From the NCBI GenBank assembly GCA_000469685.2, contig LS997566.1, positions 5,480,345 through 5,544,344 on the forward strand: 64,000 nucleotides of DNA. The letters run 5' to 3'. A program made the position numbers and the translations under genes. The stretch's first letter is position 1. Each line of letters starts with the position of its first letter. The notes beneath the pieces are model-generated. The model ran no database searches. It saw nothing but the letters and a program-made list of their open reading frames with translations, and was not told the DNA's origin. Of this stretch, positions 11,682-25,145 are shown one piece after another. The DNA is from Haemonchus contortus (lineage: Eukaryota; Nematoda; Chromadorea; Rhabditida; Trichostrongylidae).

Positions 11682-14600
11682 TTTCAGTGCGTGCACAAAG
11701 TTAGGCAGCACGTCATAGCAATCGATTTAAATTAGAGCAATAATTAAGCCGTGCCCTTTTTTGTAATTCATAGAAATAGTTTAATTGTCAGTTGTACCTG
11801 AACCAGACCGGGTCCATTGACGTTTGGGGACAGTATGCTGTCTTGTAGGAGGTTTTTCCATAGGGCAGTCCAGCTGGTGCAAACAGGCGGCTCCACCACA
11901 GGTACACATGGTCCCAGGATAAAATCCAGCATACTTCCTTCGGCTACCAAAGCTTTCTATCCTCCCATACTAGTAATAATGGCATCGTGATCTATAGCTC
12001 AACGCCTTCTTAAGAAGATACGGGACGTGTGTTTTTTGTCACCATACGCCTTCCCACCGTTCTTGCTCCATCTAATCACTTTTTGGTAGGGGTGGGGCCG
12101 GGAGGGTGGGAAAGGGTGACAGGGAGGGTAGGGAGTGTATTCTGAAGGAAAAATCGTCCGCAACATACACGGATGTTTTCTGACTGCTCAAAAATGTCTA
12201 GGACTGCCTGGAGTTGCTTTCCTGGAAGTAATTAGTTTACCATACGTGAAATCCAGTTTGCAAGAACTCTAATCAACTTCTCGCTCCATGCAGCTGAACG
12301 CTTGGCTGACCACGAAAATCTGATACGTTTTCGTTCAGCCCATTCAGAAGACAAACTCCCTTACTTTTCTTGTTTGTTCTTACTCCTTGCTACAACACCC
12401 CTTGAAACTTTGGGACTCACTTCCTATGAATTTACTTACTATTTCATGAATTTCTGGTTGTTTTTGAAAGTATAACAATGGCTACTAGCTCCATGTATAC
12501 TACTAGGCCTAACACTGTGCAAAACACAAATCAGGCTCCATTTCCCACCGCAATCGATTTTTCGTTTGCAATTTTACTTTTGTTATGATAAACTCAATTT
12601 CTAACTATGTTAAAAACAGAAATGGTCTTAGTAGAAATCGTTCCTGAGAATTCCTGCTAGGAATCTGATGCCTCCAAGAATAGTACATGGGACGTTCTCA
12701 GGTCGATAAACGGTCTAGATAGGGCGCCATAAGGGCTCCAGAAACGGTTTGGTCTACGCGCACACCGTAATAGCCGTGTTAGATCGGTCTTGTTACCCTC
12801 CACTATTAAAAAGACGAGACGAATAATACGCTTTTGTGAGAGACACCCAGACGGAATCAGACGAGTGTCTCGCACGAACCCCTTCTTTGCTACTTTTTCG
12901 AGGTCTTATATTTTTGAAATTCGCCTATTCTGGCGCATTCTCGGCCATCCGTGCACTATTAGGTGCCATGCCTACCTTTTAATCACCTAAATTAGGTACC
13001 TCAGAGTTAATGTGAACTAAGCCTTCGAGTTGGCGGCTAAGCAACTGCGTATTTTTTAAAGGCACAGTTCACGATAAAAATGGTTCCTGAGGTTCTCCCA
13101 TAGGATGAACTTGAGGCCCCGCGCACACACCATTCTGGCACTTTTAGGTCGGAAAACGGTGTAGCTATGGAGTTATAAAGGCTCAAAGATTGACCCGTGT
13201 GTATCCTTGGACGAGTTTCATGGCATTGTAGTGGCTGCATCGATCACAGGGGAACCCGTGTAGGAAATTTCGGACCGACTTGTCATGGCTCATAGCGACA
13301 CTGAAAGACAGTCCTGTACAGTTCTGGCTTGATGTAGCCAGCTCGTTGTGCAGTTGCAGGAACTGAAATTTCGTCCGAATACCCCTTCTATATTATTTCT
13401 GTCATGGCAATCTCGTCCAACCCCTTTTTTTCCCTACAGTTGAGGGGCCATAGTTTTTCCGAAATCCGCGAATCCTCTCGCTTTCTCCACTACCGATGAA
13501 CTATTCCCAGTCTATACTTCCGCTTTTCAAATAAAACGGGTGTCCTGAAATTATCGTAAACTGTGCCTTTGAGTCCTTCGAACATTTATTTATCTTGACG
13601 ATATTATGTAACTTTTTCAACAGCGATTCATAGAATACTTTATGGTACCTGAGTATCTTATGTCACCACGCCGCGCTGGTCGCACGCGGTGACCTAACGT
13701 CGCGAGAAAAGCCCTCGATGGCACTTCGAGACCCATGCACCTGGCTGATACTGGAGAATGTAAGCCCGGAATTTCCAGCAAAACCCTTAGATTCAAAAGC
13801 ATTCTTATTGAAAAAGACTAGTCATATTATTAGCTTCCATTTCCCTGGGAGGTTGTGACGGAAGTAGAAATAGTGGGAACGCACTTGATTTTCTACCATA
13901 CGCACATATCGAGAAGGGCTCTAAATAAGTCTGAGTAGGCGATTTACATTTGCAGCCTCGGCTAATTAGTACTAAACCCGTGCAAATGCTCTGCCCTGAC
14001 GTCTACACGATGTCTTTAGGAGCGATTTTTTTGCAGGCGAACACTCACCAATCCATCATTAGAGAATCACAGCATAGCATGAAATCATCAATTCATTTCA
14101 TCTTCTCCAATTTCCAAACGCAACCCACCCGTGGGTGGGGCCCCTGGGGCATAACGGGGAGGAGGACAAAAATGAAAAGATCAGCAATAACGTCATTGTC
14201 TGCATGTCAACGAAAGCTTTGTGAGAAAATGAAAATGGTAATTGAAATTTGAAATGTAGGATGCGTTTGGGCGACTAAGGGTAAAATGTGGAAAAAATAG
14301 CATCAAATCCACTTTCCCTGTATTGCATGAATTATTAAAATTGATTGGCTGTTAATTGGAACGTGGACAGGGAGGCTCAATGAGTGTGTGGGATGTTCAT
14401 TGTTTATTTGATTGTTCGCCAGTATCCTTTGTTGTCAGCAGTTCATGTTTTTCCCGATTTCATCACACCTTATTGGCTCTGTTAGACAGAACATGATTGT
14501 TTTCCATACATACATGTGTATGATAGAGCTATTCCGCCAATAACTTACTGCTAGGCAAAGAATGGAACACTGGCGGAGATCCAGATATTGATTTCGGCGT

Positions 14601-16127
14601 TGATCATTCCCGTTTAGGTATCCGCCCACGCATTCGAATTTCAATCAAAATACAGTGGCCTTTGAATGTGTATATAGCTTACCCAATAAATTGCTCAGGC
14701 ACTTTGCCTTCCCACATGAGTCAGGTTTATCAATCAAAGTCGAGCCCAAAGGGAATGAGATTTGTTTAGTCTAAAGAAAATGAGGAAATCAGGCATTGAT
14801 CCGAGATTCCATTTCCGGAACCATATGTACATGCCTTAGAACGTGTAATGCGTTCTATTGAAGGCCTAGAAGAATGACAATACCCCTAATAACTCGAGAG
14901 AGGTCCATAATGAGTCCTAGCTTTGTCATGATAAGAATCTGAAGGATGGCGTTCTTATCCAAACTCGGATCAGGGAGAGTGACCACCGTTTCCAATCCAC
15001 TAGGATGCCACTCATGACAGACACTCTTTCAACAACTGATTCATGTTTTTACCCTATTATTTTTGTCATGTCTTTCTCTGCTGTTCATGTCAAGCACAGA
15101 AGTACCATAGTGTGACATAAGGTTCTGATTTCGTCCTCAAAAAGCTACCATTGGAGCTAGAGATTCCTTCAAGGATGGGGCAGTTTATGAAGCATTAACA
15201 TTAATTTGTTTGAAGCAGCTTCTGCAAGAACTTTCTCGTATAAGCTTAGCGGTGGAAACAAGTTGAGGGGCGGGATTTCTGAGATGGGTGGGATTTGTGG
15301 GTCCACTGTTCAGCAGCCTGATTTTCTTACATACTAACACATCTTACTGTTGTTATTTTTTCAAGAGCAGCTTTCTTCTCTAAATTAACAGCCTAGGACT
15401 CATACAGTCATGTAAAAAGGAGTACGAAGGTCCCAATGAGCTTGAAGCAAGTTCTATATGAAATTTCTTCGAGTCATCGAACGCCTGTTCGATTCTACCA
15501 CCTTATTCCTTTTCAAAACACGACCTTCCCCCTATCAAGGGTTTCCAAAAGTCGGCTTACACCGCGAGGCTACCCTAATGGCTCTGTTTTTGTGAACTCC
15601 CGGCAATTACTTCTTCTTCGGTTTTTACTCAAACTAGGCGTCATCCAAGAACAGAAAGGAGAAAGCGTGAAAGTATTTTACCTTCGACAACAAGACGAGG
15701 AAATACCTGGTCCTGTGTCATTTATTTACGTCTGGCTGTTTTCTGATTCAATTTGCCCTCTTATTGCTGAATTTGCGACTTTTCGTTGTTTACGACACAT
15801 TATTACCTAATTTCTTGGGTTATTAGGCTACCACAGTAAGGCATGTTGTCATCGTGTTTATTGCGAATGCCTTTCTTGATCTCTGACATTACTCTCAATA
15901 GGAAGTTTGATATAGAAAGAGGATTTGTAGGAGATTTGTCGTTTGCGTACGGGCGAGCCCCCTGCAGCAGTCCGAAGCCCGCTTGGTGGACAAGTAGCTG
16001 TCCACAAGCCTAGGCGGAAGTTCGACTCTTAACGAGAACGAACTTCTGGCCCATAAGAGCACAATTCATTCTGTTTGTCAAATTCTCGTCTAGACAACGA
16101 CCACCTGACAACGGCTTACTGAAACCA
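11682..16127. other. Gene-free region
   Basis: Several short frames exist; the longest (15,436-15,810, plus) has no recognisable domain, no signal peptide and no neighbouring splice-compatible exons. I could not assign any function here. Confidence 0.45.
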
Positions 16128-16730
16128 TCATAGAACATTCCCCAGAGATGAGACAATCTCACTAGCGTGTGGATGATTGATTGGCGACGGTTCGTTGTCA
16201 GAGGATTTCCTTGGGTACTTCAATGCTCTCTGGGGACATGATTGTTTCCCGAGATATACCGAGAACGTGCGATATTCGTACTAGGTAAGCCCAATTGCCG
16301 TCAGAATCGTACCACCAAACGCCATCGGTCTCAAAGCCATCGAAGCGAACGGCCAGAAAATGTATGTGGGCGGGTGTGAATTTTCTTACCCAACATCCAA
16401 TCAATTCTTCTTCACTCGAGATGAATGCACTATTCGGGCTACAGCTAAGAGATCCTCGCCCTTTTCGTTCATTTGCCTTCTCACAAGCCAGTGTCGCCAT
16501 TCGTTCAAATGAATTCCTGATGGATCCTTCAAAAAGATCCCCTAATTCACACAAGCTGCCTTATAAAGGCTTATGAATATGTTAAAATAAGTAAATCCTC
16601 CCCGAGATCCAAACTTCGCTTTTTCAAAAGCTTGACCGTCGGAATTGCCTTCACTGTTACTGAGGGAACCGTTTTTCTTCACACATCCTCTCAGTAAATT
16701 TGCATTTGCTGAAATGAGCTGGTTTTCCAT
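16128..16730 (-). CDS. Candidate three-exon gene of unknown function (144 aa)
   Basis: Three minus-strand segments join with matching phases: 16,730-16,615 (starts ATG, ends phase 2 at GTTTGG), 16,555-16,390 (acceptor GGCAG, donor GTAAGA, phase 0) and 16,280-16,128 (acceptor CCTAG, ends TGA). Introns of 59 and 109 bp are typical for nematodes. The product would be hydrophilic, with mixed charge (e.g. SFERMATLACEKANERKGRG in exon 2) and no signal peptide or membrane segment. I recognise no family. The first donor is weak and no trans-splice acceptor sits near the ATG, so the model may be chance. It lies about 0.8 kb upstream of, and divergent from, the chemoreceptor gene. Confidence 0.3.
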
Positions 16731-17540
16731 CAACTCATTTTCAACTTACAAATGCTCCACAGATGTTCCCATCGATTTGAAACATCCATGGGAGTTTCAG
16801 ATTCTCTCACAAGTTTTGAGTGTTTTCTCTACTCATGTGGTTACTTGTTTGTTTACCATTTACGTTTTGTTTACTTCTTCACTGGCTCTTCATAACCAAG
16901 AAGCACATGCTTAAAACCCTGCTTTGTTCTACCCCACTTTCAAAGTCCCGCCTCTCCTCTAAGTCTTTCGATGATCATCACGGGATGAAACTCTAAGCAA
17001 ATTCTTCGTAAGCAATGTTGCAAGACCGAAAAACGTGAAGTACATATTTACAATGTGACAGCAACATCCGGACAGTCTTCATGAGCTTGCTGTTTGCTGC
17101 CGTATGACTCGCCCCATCGTCGAAATCGAATTAAGCCAACAAAATCACATTTCCTCGGCTTTTAAACCTCTTTTTCCGCTTGTTTTCGATGGCAATGTCC
17201 CATTCGCTACCACTTCCGTTTTTCCAGCGGTAGGTCTTGGCATGACCATGACCAGACATCTCTACTATCATCTATCATTACTATCTGTTCTTACTCCCAA
17301 TAATTTCTCCTTCTTATGTAAGTATTGTAGCACTACCGTAGTCATGTACGATACAGTTGGTCAAAAGGATCTTCCCTGGATCATTCAAATGTTTCTGTTC
17401 CTCTCACAGTATCGTATATGTGAAAACTACCTCATCCGGCACTTAGCCAAATTCTTTTGTGCGAATACCCATGAGAGAGTTCGTTTTTACTCGAAATTCT
17501 AGCTCGTGACTTGTAAAGGTACCATACCTATTATGAGAAA
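16731..17540. other. Upstream region of the sre gene
   Basis: This non-coding stretch should hold the sre promoter. A plus-strand frame at 17,104-17,502 is open, but no splice sites connect it to the receptor and its protein is not receptor-like. Confidence 0.4.
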
Positions 17541-17547
17541 CTTTCAG
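17541..17547 (+). promoter_or_regulatory. Probable spliced-leader trans-splice acceptor of the sre gene
   Basis: CTTTCAG ends 4 nt before the initiator ATG at 17,552. A strong nematode acceptor this close to a start codon, with no matching upstream exon seen, is the usual sign of SL trans-splicing. This also supports the chosen start. Confidence 0.7.
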
Positions 17548-17551
17548 AGAC

Positions 17552-20500
17552 ATGTCGGCAAATGAAACATGTGGACCAGCACTTGAAACCGCCTCCTATA
17601 CATATCCAATTATTCTACATCTCATTTCAATATTATTGACCTCACGAGCTCTTCAAATTCAGTTCAGATTGAGAGAAATGTTTCATCCATTCTTCAGGTG
17701 CGTCGCTTTTTTTACAGCCTACGAATTTTTTGTTAAAATATTCGCTCCGACCCCTAAGGAGATGACTTTCGATGTTCAACGAAATTTCTTTCGGGAAACG
17801 CCCACACACTTAACTTCCATTGAAATCGTAGTGGATTTGAATGCGAATGCAGCCCATGCAATTACTTGAGGAGACCAGCCGCTGTCCAAGCCATACTTTA
17901 GCCGGCTAGTGTGCTAAGATTCGATCCAAGGACCGCCGCTTGGTAGTACGCCCTTTCCACCTCCACCCCTGATGGTGCACATTAGGAATGTGTGCAAAAC
18001 CGGATTGAATTGTGAGCTGGCGAAGAAAATGGAGTGCAACTTTTGTTAGGCGGAGTCCTTCAAAAGAGTCGTAATCAGCTCCTAGAAGGCAATACTTACC
18101 TACCTCATTTATCAAGGCTGGGCAGCACTACCGAAAAGGCGTGGTATTGAAACAATGAGTATTTAACTTGTAGTTATAACTAGTTCTAAATGAATGTGTT
18201 GAGCCCACGTTAGGTCTTTTTTCTTTCCCTCATGCCTTTTCTAATTGACTAAAAGTGCACTTTCTCGCCTGAGAAAATTTAACTCGGACTTTGACGTGCA
18301 CCTGACAACAACGCTAAATTTAAGGGACTTGAAGAAAAGAGCCCGATTTGGAGTTTTCCCAAGAGGGAGAGCAGCTATTACCGCTACTGTTCAGACAATA
18401 CTGGTAATTTGGTCTGAATATTAGGAGTAAGCTATATAGGGTTTTGAAAACTCTTAGAAGAACCCAAGAACTGATTCTGTGGGTGATTCTATCCGTGAAT
18501 TTCCCTACTGTAACCACTATCCAGCTAGGAGGACCTTCCCTCACTTTTACCGGCGATTGAAATAATTCTTTCAGTTTGTTACTGTTCCTGGTGCTACTCA
18601 GTTACAATCTGAGCAACGTACTTGCAATTATCGGAACTCTTTTGGTGATGTTTGGAGTTTCTGAGGAGATCGTCTATATCGGCCATTGCCTCTATTACCT
18701 CTGCTATTACTATATCAACGGAATGATGTTCTGCTTAGTTGTGGAACGATTAGTGGCTACTATACTCATGAAAACCTATGAGTATAATCGGAAATGGTGG
18801 CCAGTGGCGTTGAGTCAGCCTTTCGCGGTAAGTCAAGCTTGGTGCTTCCTGTCTTCGAAATTTCTCTATCAAATCCCTTATCCAATAGTGATAGGTTAAA
18901 TAAAACTCAAAAAACGACAGAGTTAAAGTATATCTCTCTCAGTACGGCCTTTAATTAGAAAATAAATAATTTATTCCGAAAAGTCCTTGCTGCTCGATGG
19001 AATATCGAAGAAAGCCAGACTACAGATGAAAGCAAATACTGACCTTTTAAAAGGTGATTGTTTGGGACTCTTACTTCCAGCTGCTCTCCAGAACCAATTA
19101 GCTTGAAATCCAGAAACTTGAATGGTATCCTGTTGCTTTTGACCGCTGTGGGGGCACTGAAATAAAGACCCCGCGATAAATTCCGCTAGCAATACAGTAC
19201 AGATACGATACCCTTCCCACCGAGGACATCTATATTTTTCCTTAAATAGAACTCATGATGCGATGAGAGTCCATCTGCTTTTTCAGATTGTGGCCCATAA
19301 CTTATCTCGGTAACTGCTATCCATCACCAGAAAATGACTAGCTCTCCCTAGTTTGCTGCTCCACATGTTTGTTAATAAAATATAATAAGCTGATTCAATC
19401 AGCTCTGATTCTGCTGCTCAGGGGCGTGACTAGTTCAAAAGGGCGGGACTTTCAAGGTGATGCTGAACCCTTGGATCCCGATTTGAGCGGCGAAATTGGC
19501 AATGAGCAGCAGCGTACCGGTAGGATAACCACCACGAATATGAGTTTCAGATTGCTCGTTGGAGTCATAACAAGAAGCAAAACCTATAGTGTGCCGTTCC
19601 TTCTTTGACTTCTTCCCCTTGGCTTTCATTCAGCGCCATAGTAGAGTTCGCTGTTTTTGTGAAGTTTTCCACTTCCTTCTCTCTAACCATTCCTAAACCA
19701 TACAAACCCGTGGCCAGCCAGAGGACAAGCCATCATACCACAATTGCTTCGTCTACCGCTAGCCACTAAAAACGCAAAATAACATGTACCACTTGGGTAG
19801 CAGTATAATAAAGCAATGGTGGGATTACTGTAGCAACTGAGACCCCGGGGTCAACCGAACTGTTCGCCCTCGAAAAAATGAAGAACTAGCTTCTCTTCCC
19901 TATACTGACATCGACCAAGTGATCCTAAAAGTGAAAAGTAAGCAGAGCTGCTGCACATGCAAAACATGCGGCACTTCTCACACATGTAAGACATGCGGCA
20001 CTTTTCATTCACCTTGGTGTTAGCAGTCAAGGTTCGGTACGTGTCTGCCTCTAGCTGTCTACCCTCGAACAGAACCAACAGAACAATAAACTAACAAGCA
20101 AGCTGGCAATTAGGCTCATGACAAGGGCCAATTTTGACTGATGATAGGCAGTCCCGAGGTTCTGATGTGCCGCGAGGGAGTAATATACTGCCATATTTCA
20201 CCGTCATCGTTTCAAAGAAGGACTACAATTCCGTTGAGGCAGAAGCAAACACGACAGTAGTCTATTAAAAGGGCATCCATTCCCACTATGCAGGGATACC
20301 CGTGCTACAGCGACTTTACTACCCGAACAATTCCCTAACTTGATGAGTGAGCTTCGTCGAGGCGGCATAATCTGACCTGAAGGTCTCACGTCATCGGCTA
20401 TACCGACTACCATCGAAGATTGCGATTATGGAACTCATTATCGAGCACTGCGAAGCAAATGAGTTAGGCGCCGTTAATACGCCGGAAAAGATCGGTTTAC

Positions 20501-23500
20501 AGCTCAACGTAGTCGACATTAATGAAAAATAGATAAGGATCTATTGCCCTTTTCACGACTAAGGCGTCGGGATTGTATCGCTAAGAAGGCACTCAAGCGA
20601 TACGAGAAATTAACTATAGTTGAGAAGAAAGGGGACGAAAAGAGGGGTGTCAGGACTCCACTACACTTTTTCGAATCCCTCCCTCACATCAGTTTGTCGA
20701 TAGCCCCCACTTCCTCCAAAAATTAGCTGTGGAGACAGATAGGGGAGAGCATTTGGGACAAATGACACAAAGACATCAGCTGATCATATTTGTATTCAAG
20801 AGATGCAGCCTACCTGATATAAGGACGATCCTCGCTTCCACTTTGGGCTGCTTCAACCTCTTTTTCATTTGAGGATATAAAATCCGTCCGATGAACTTTT
20901 CTTTCTGAATCACTTTCTGAGGCTAATCGTACTTCTCCTATGAAATTAATTCATAAAAAATTGTCAGGCAATACTTTTTGCACTTTACTCCTTTTCTTCG
21001 CCTGACTGCTCTACCTCTTTTATGATTTCACACTCTAGTGAGTCGATTCGAGGGGTCCATGACAGTATGAAGAGTAAAATTTCTCCTGAACGGGGCCTAG
21101 CATCCCTTTTCAAAAGCCGTTTCAGTCTATCCGGTTTCAAAACCTGATATCCTACCAGTTCAAACCTTACACTAGCAGGTATAAGTTGGTTGGTAAAATC
21201 CAGCCTTTTCACGATGCGCCATGCATTCTAATTTCTTTTAAAAGTGTAGTGAGCCGAGTTTTAGCGAAGCAAACAGAACAACGACCATAGACCAACGCAA
21301 AGGTTCCGGCTACTGCTCTGATACGGTTTCCTACATAGTACCAGGGTGAATGACAACTTCCTTGGGAATGAGTACTTTACTCATACGGGCCACAACAACT
21401 ACAATGACTCTTCATGTCACTGATTCATGTGTAGAAACACTATAAAATACCGTAGTTAACTAACGACAACTTTTCCATGTAGTTGGTCTCAGACCCTATT
21501 TTTTACATTTGTTAGCGGGAAAAAATTCAAATGAATACTGAAGATTTGCTCAATTTTGCCGTCAGTTTCTACTGAGAACTTAATAAGCGGGCTTATTCGA
21601 TTTTCATGGAAAGCCCGTTACGAGCTGTATCAGCTACCTCTCCTTGCTGCTCACCGACAGGGTGCAGCTGGGTGAAAAGTGTGTGTCACTGTAGTTTAGA
21701 AGTGCTTTAAGGCCATTGGAAAGAAAACCAGTTGTCGACCTCTGGAAACGTAAAGGGCCCAAGAAACAATGAAGGGGGATTTTTGGCTCTTTAGCTTATT
21801 TCCTTCACTCTGGATCACTACGTACCTATGTTTTTATTTTCGAAACGCTCTACCTTTGCTATCGTTACAACTATCTCGAGAAGTGAGAAGGAGCCCAGAG
21901 AGCACGGAAGCTCCACGCGTCTGCAATCCTTCTCCGTTCGCTTCCCTTACTATTATGCGCAAAGGGGAGGAGAGCCGAGTACTTGACGGTCTTGAGCCGG
22001 CAATTTTAACGAGAACTCTTTTCATTACAAGTAAAAACATTGAGTTAGGGTGAGCTCAAATCAAAACAGGACAGGAAACAGGAAACAAATTTCCAAAAGA
22101 AATGCTACATATTTTATCTTTTCGACTAGCTTGGGAAGATTTCAATTTGGTAATGCGGAATGAAAACCATCACACTTTCCAGATCATGGTGGCGATTGTC
22201 AACTTTTTCATTCGGAATATCACATCCAAAGTTATATCTATGATGGCTTTATATGCATTAAACATTGTGGTAAGTATTTTTTTTACAAAACATGTATTAT
22301 TAATGGTAGAAATAAGATACTAGGGAACGAATACTTTCTTCTCGGGTCGCCCTGCACTCGACTTACACCCAGTCAATAATAGCTTTTGAAAGTGTTCATA
22401 TTTGACCTTGACGGCGCAATATGGAGACTAGTTGTTGAAAGAGGCTGCTTTTCTGGTAACTGCTCCCAGATAACCGGTAAATAGGAACAGCTGAGCTACT
22501 CTGGGGAACGTTCAAGCGGAGATATTGGCTTCACATGCGGAAGAGACGTCATTCGTCACTAAATCACCCTGATTTCTCCCACTGCCACCTTCGAAGTGGA
22601 TAGCACCTCATGGAAAGAAATGAAAAAAAGTCAACAACCTCAGGAAGAAACTCGGGTTAGTTAGGTTTATTAAACTGCGCCGTGCAATCCGTTTCATTCA
22701 GAAAGCAACTATTTTTTCCGAATAAGGGCTTCGAGTAATGCACTTTATTGCAAAAAATAACCATTCCTTGGGTCAGGACTTTAACTACTGCTCTGAGTGA
22801 TCAAATGACTCCAAAAACGAGTCAATTTTTTCGAAGGCGGGATCTGATCCACTGATAACCATAATGTTAAATAGCATCTTTCGCCATCTTCCCATCCCTG
22901 CCACAAAATAAACTTCAGCAATCGGTTCCGAAGCCCATTTGAGGTATAAGTCCTTCTGTAACCCACTGCCGTTTTCCTTGGAATCACTGTTGCAGCATTT
23001 TTATTAACTTCAGCAAAGTGGGCCAAGTCGTGTATTGCGACCAGAGATTCGACTATAATCAAGCGGCCTCGTGGCGAAAATTGGATCGGCTAATCCACTT
23101 CAACCTTGTTTCACTTTATGATACTCAGAAATTCTGTCAAAATGGCAGCTGTGAAAAACAAAATCTACATTCACTCGCTAATATTGTTAGCTTTTACAAT
23201 CTCGCGTCGGGTAGGCATTTCCGTGGAAAATGGTGACAATCGAATCTGCACGAGAAAAAAAAAAGGGATATGGTGTGCGTCAATAGAAAATAAAAAAGAG
23301 ACCTATCTCTACACAAAGTTTCTTCAAGCAGCTAAGACTGTCTAGGTGACAAGAACAAATATCGTCCAAATTAGTTCTGAAAATAATTTGGAATATTATT
23401 TTTCAGAATACTTTTTCCCATTTCCCCCGATAATTTTGTAAATAGCCAGCACACAACAAACCACTTGCCTAGTAACTGTTCATTAGTAGTAACTGTTCAG

Positions 23501-25106
23501 TAACTGCGCATTATTGCAGCTAAAAGCAGTACGATCACGGGCCACAGCACCCAAATTCCCATTGTTCCTGGGTTAAATTCTGAGTTCCTCTGAACTCAAA
23601 TCATCCTGACATTCGGTCAGAACTACGGCACCGTTACTAGGTTGACCTCTTTGTTAGTCACCCTATGATTGAGCAGCTATTCTGATGTCACAATGATTCC
23701 GACTGAAAGTTGGGTGCATGGCTTACCTTAGCAAATCATTCAGAACAGTTCAATGTACAACAACAATATCAACCTATCGAGCCTATCCTCCTATCTACAC
23801 TTTTAACTTTTCAGTGCCTGATCATCCTTCTCTGCGTCAACTACCGCATTACAAGAGCTTTGGCTGGTACTGGGGCGACACTTTCTACACGATATCAGAT
23901 TACCGAGAACATCCGAACTATAAGGTAGGTATATCCACTTTTTCAGAGCGTTGATGAGCTATCAGTCGCTCCATACTCTCATGCACTCGGGCGATATCAC
24001 TTCTAGCTGAGGACCAAGGATTCGTCATGGGAAACGCTTAGATACAGACCTGTTCGCCCACAAATCTCGAACCCATCAGAATTCCCATTAAAGACTTTAT
24101 GACTAATTCCCAATGAAAAAGAATCAGAACCAAAACCCATGTTGTTGAGCATTAACTCCATAAATTTCTGATAATTTACAGGGTACTTCTTCCAACGGTA
24201 CTTTGTGACGCAATGGTGTCAGCTATAGACGTCTCCGGAGCCCTGTACTTCGATCTACAGCACGTATTTCAAGTGACAAGATGCACTGAAGACCATTACA
24301 TTGCCGCATTTTATGGATTCATTTCGGTTGGTCCCGATTGGATTTCCTTCATTTCAAAGAAAAATCATAAACTCAATGTTCATTATCCTACTTCCCTTTT
24401 TTATCGATCGAACACTGAGCAAAAGGCATTTGAAATCAGCGAAAATGAGAAATATTTGCATATTACAAGTTTTTTAGGCGTCGGCAATTTTCGAATTCCT
24501 CGTACCGTTGTCGCTACTGCTATCTCATCCGGCCTATCGCAGGCATTCTTTACTACTTTATGAGAGACAACCAATGCGTATTCAACAAACAGTCATCAAG
24601 GATAAAACTTTGCCAAAGGTATGCACTACAATTGAATCTGACCGTTTTCGTTAAGAAAAGACCAGTTACGGTTGATACGCTAGCCCATTTTTCTTCACAG
24701 TACAGGGGACCAGCATTCGCCAAACGGCACGAAAAAAAGTAAAGAAAAAGAATGATGCTCCAAGATTACAGGAGACCACATTACAGCAAGACTGTATTGC
24801 TTTGATTAGAAACAAAGATCGAAAACGAAGGGTTCCTAGCTACATTTAACCATAATATAATACTTGTGGTATAGAAGCACCCTCTCCAAAGCGGATTTAG
24901 ACCACGCCCTCCATTTGCTTATGCTATGTTTTGGCCCCCTACCTGACAGCATTAATTGCAAATTAGCTTCCAAATTTACTTGAATCGATATGACACTAAC
25001 CTCTAACCATTTTCAGGTTATCAACGTCCTCGGTATCGAGATTGCCAATGCTGGTGAACAAGCTTACTTCGAGAATCTTTCGCGGGTCTGGAATCTTCGG
25101 CTATAG
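17552..25106 (+). CDS. SRE-family serpentine chemoreceptor (7TM), 323 aa
   Basis: Exons: 17,552-17,697; 18,575-18,827; 22,183-22,269; 23,815-23,924; 24,182-24,326; 24,478-24,618; 25,017-25,106. Phases match at all six junctions and the total is 972 nt including TAG. Seven hydrophobic segments are visible, one or two per exon. Family marks are a GHCLYYLCYYYINGMMFCLV TM3 followed by ER at residues 106-107 and VAT; LSTRYQITENIRTI at about 183-198; ILLP-like VLLPTVLCD at the start of TM6; IFEFLVPLSLLLSHP in TM7; and a C-terminal YFENLSRVW. These are hallmarks of SRE receptors, which in Caenorhabditis act in sensory cilia as presumed odorant receptors. Length fits the family (about 320-360 aa). 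The ligand is unknown. Introns are unusually long (877, 3,355 and 1,545 bp for the first three) for a small receptor gene. The donor after exon 1 is GTGCGT and after exon 5 GTTGGT; both types recur in the EF-Ts gene in this window. The gene appears intact. Confidence 0.93.
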
Positions 25107-25139
25107 AACTTTCTTATTAGAGTTGCTATTTCCAAATAG

Positions 25140-25145
25140 AATAAA
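25140..25145 (+). terminator. Polyadenylation signal AATAAA of the sre gene
   Basis: A canonical AATAAA lies 34 nt after the TAG stop codon of the receptor gene, which supports the position of the last exon. Confidence 0.8.

Noticed and set aside
17104..17502. 132-codon frame upstream of the sre gene
   Set aside because: No family match, no splice link to the receptor, and the receptor already has its own start and trans-splice acceptor.
24327..24563. Continuation of the sre exon past 24,326
   Set aside because: The continued frame loses receptor character. Splicing at GTTGGT to the acceptor at 24,477 restores TM7 in frame.
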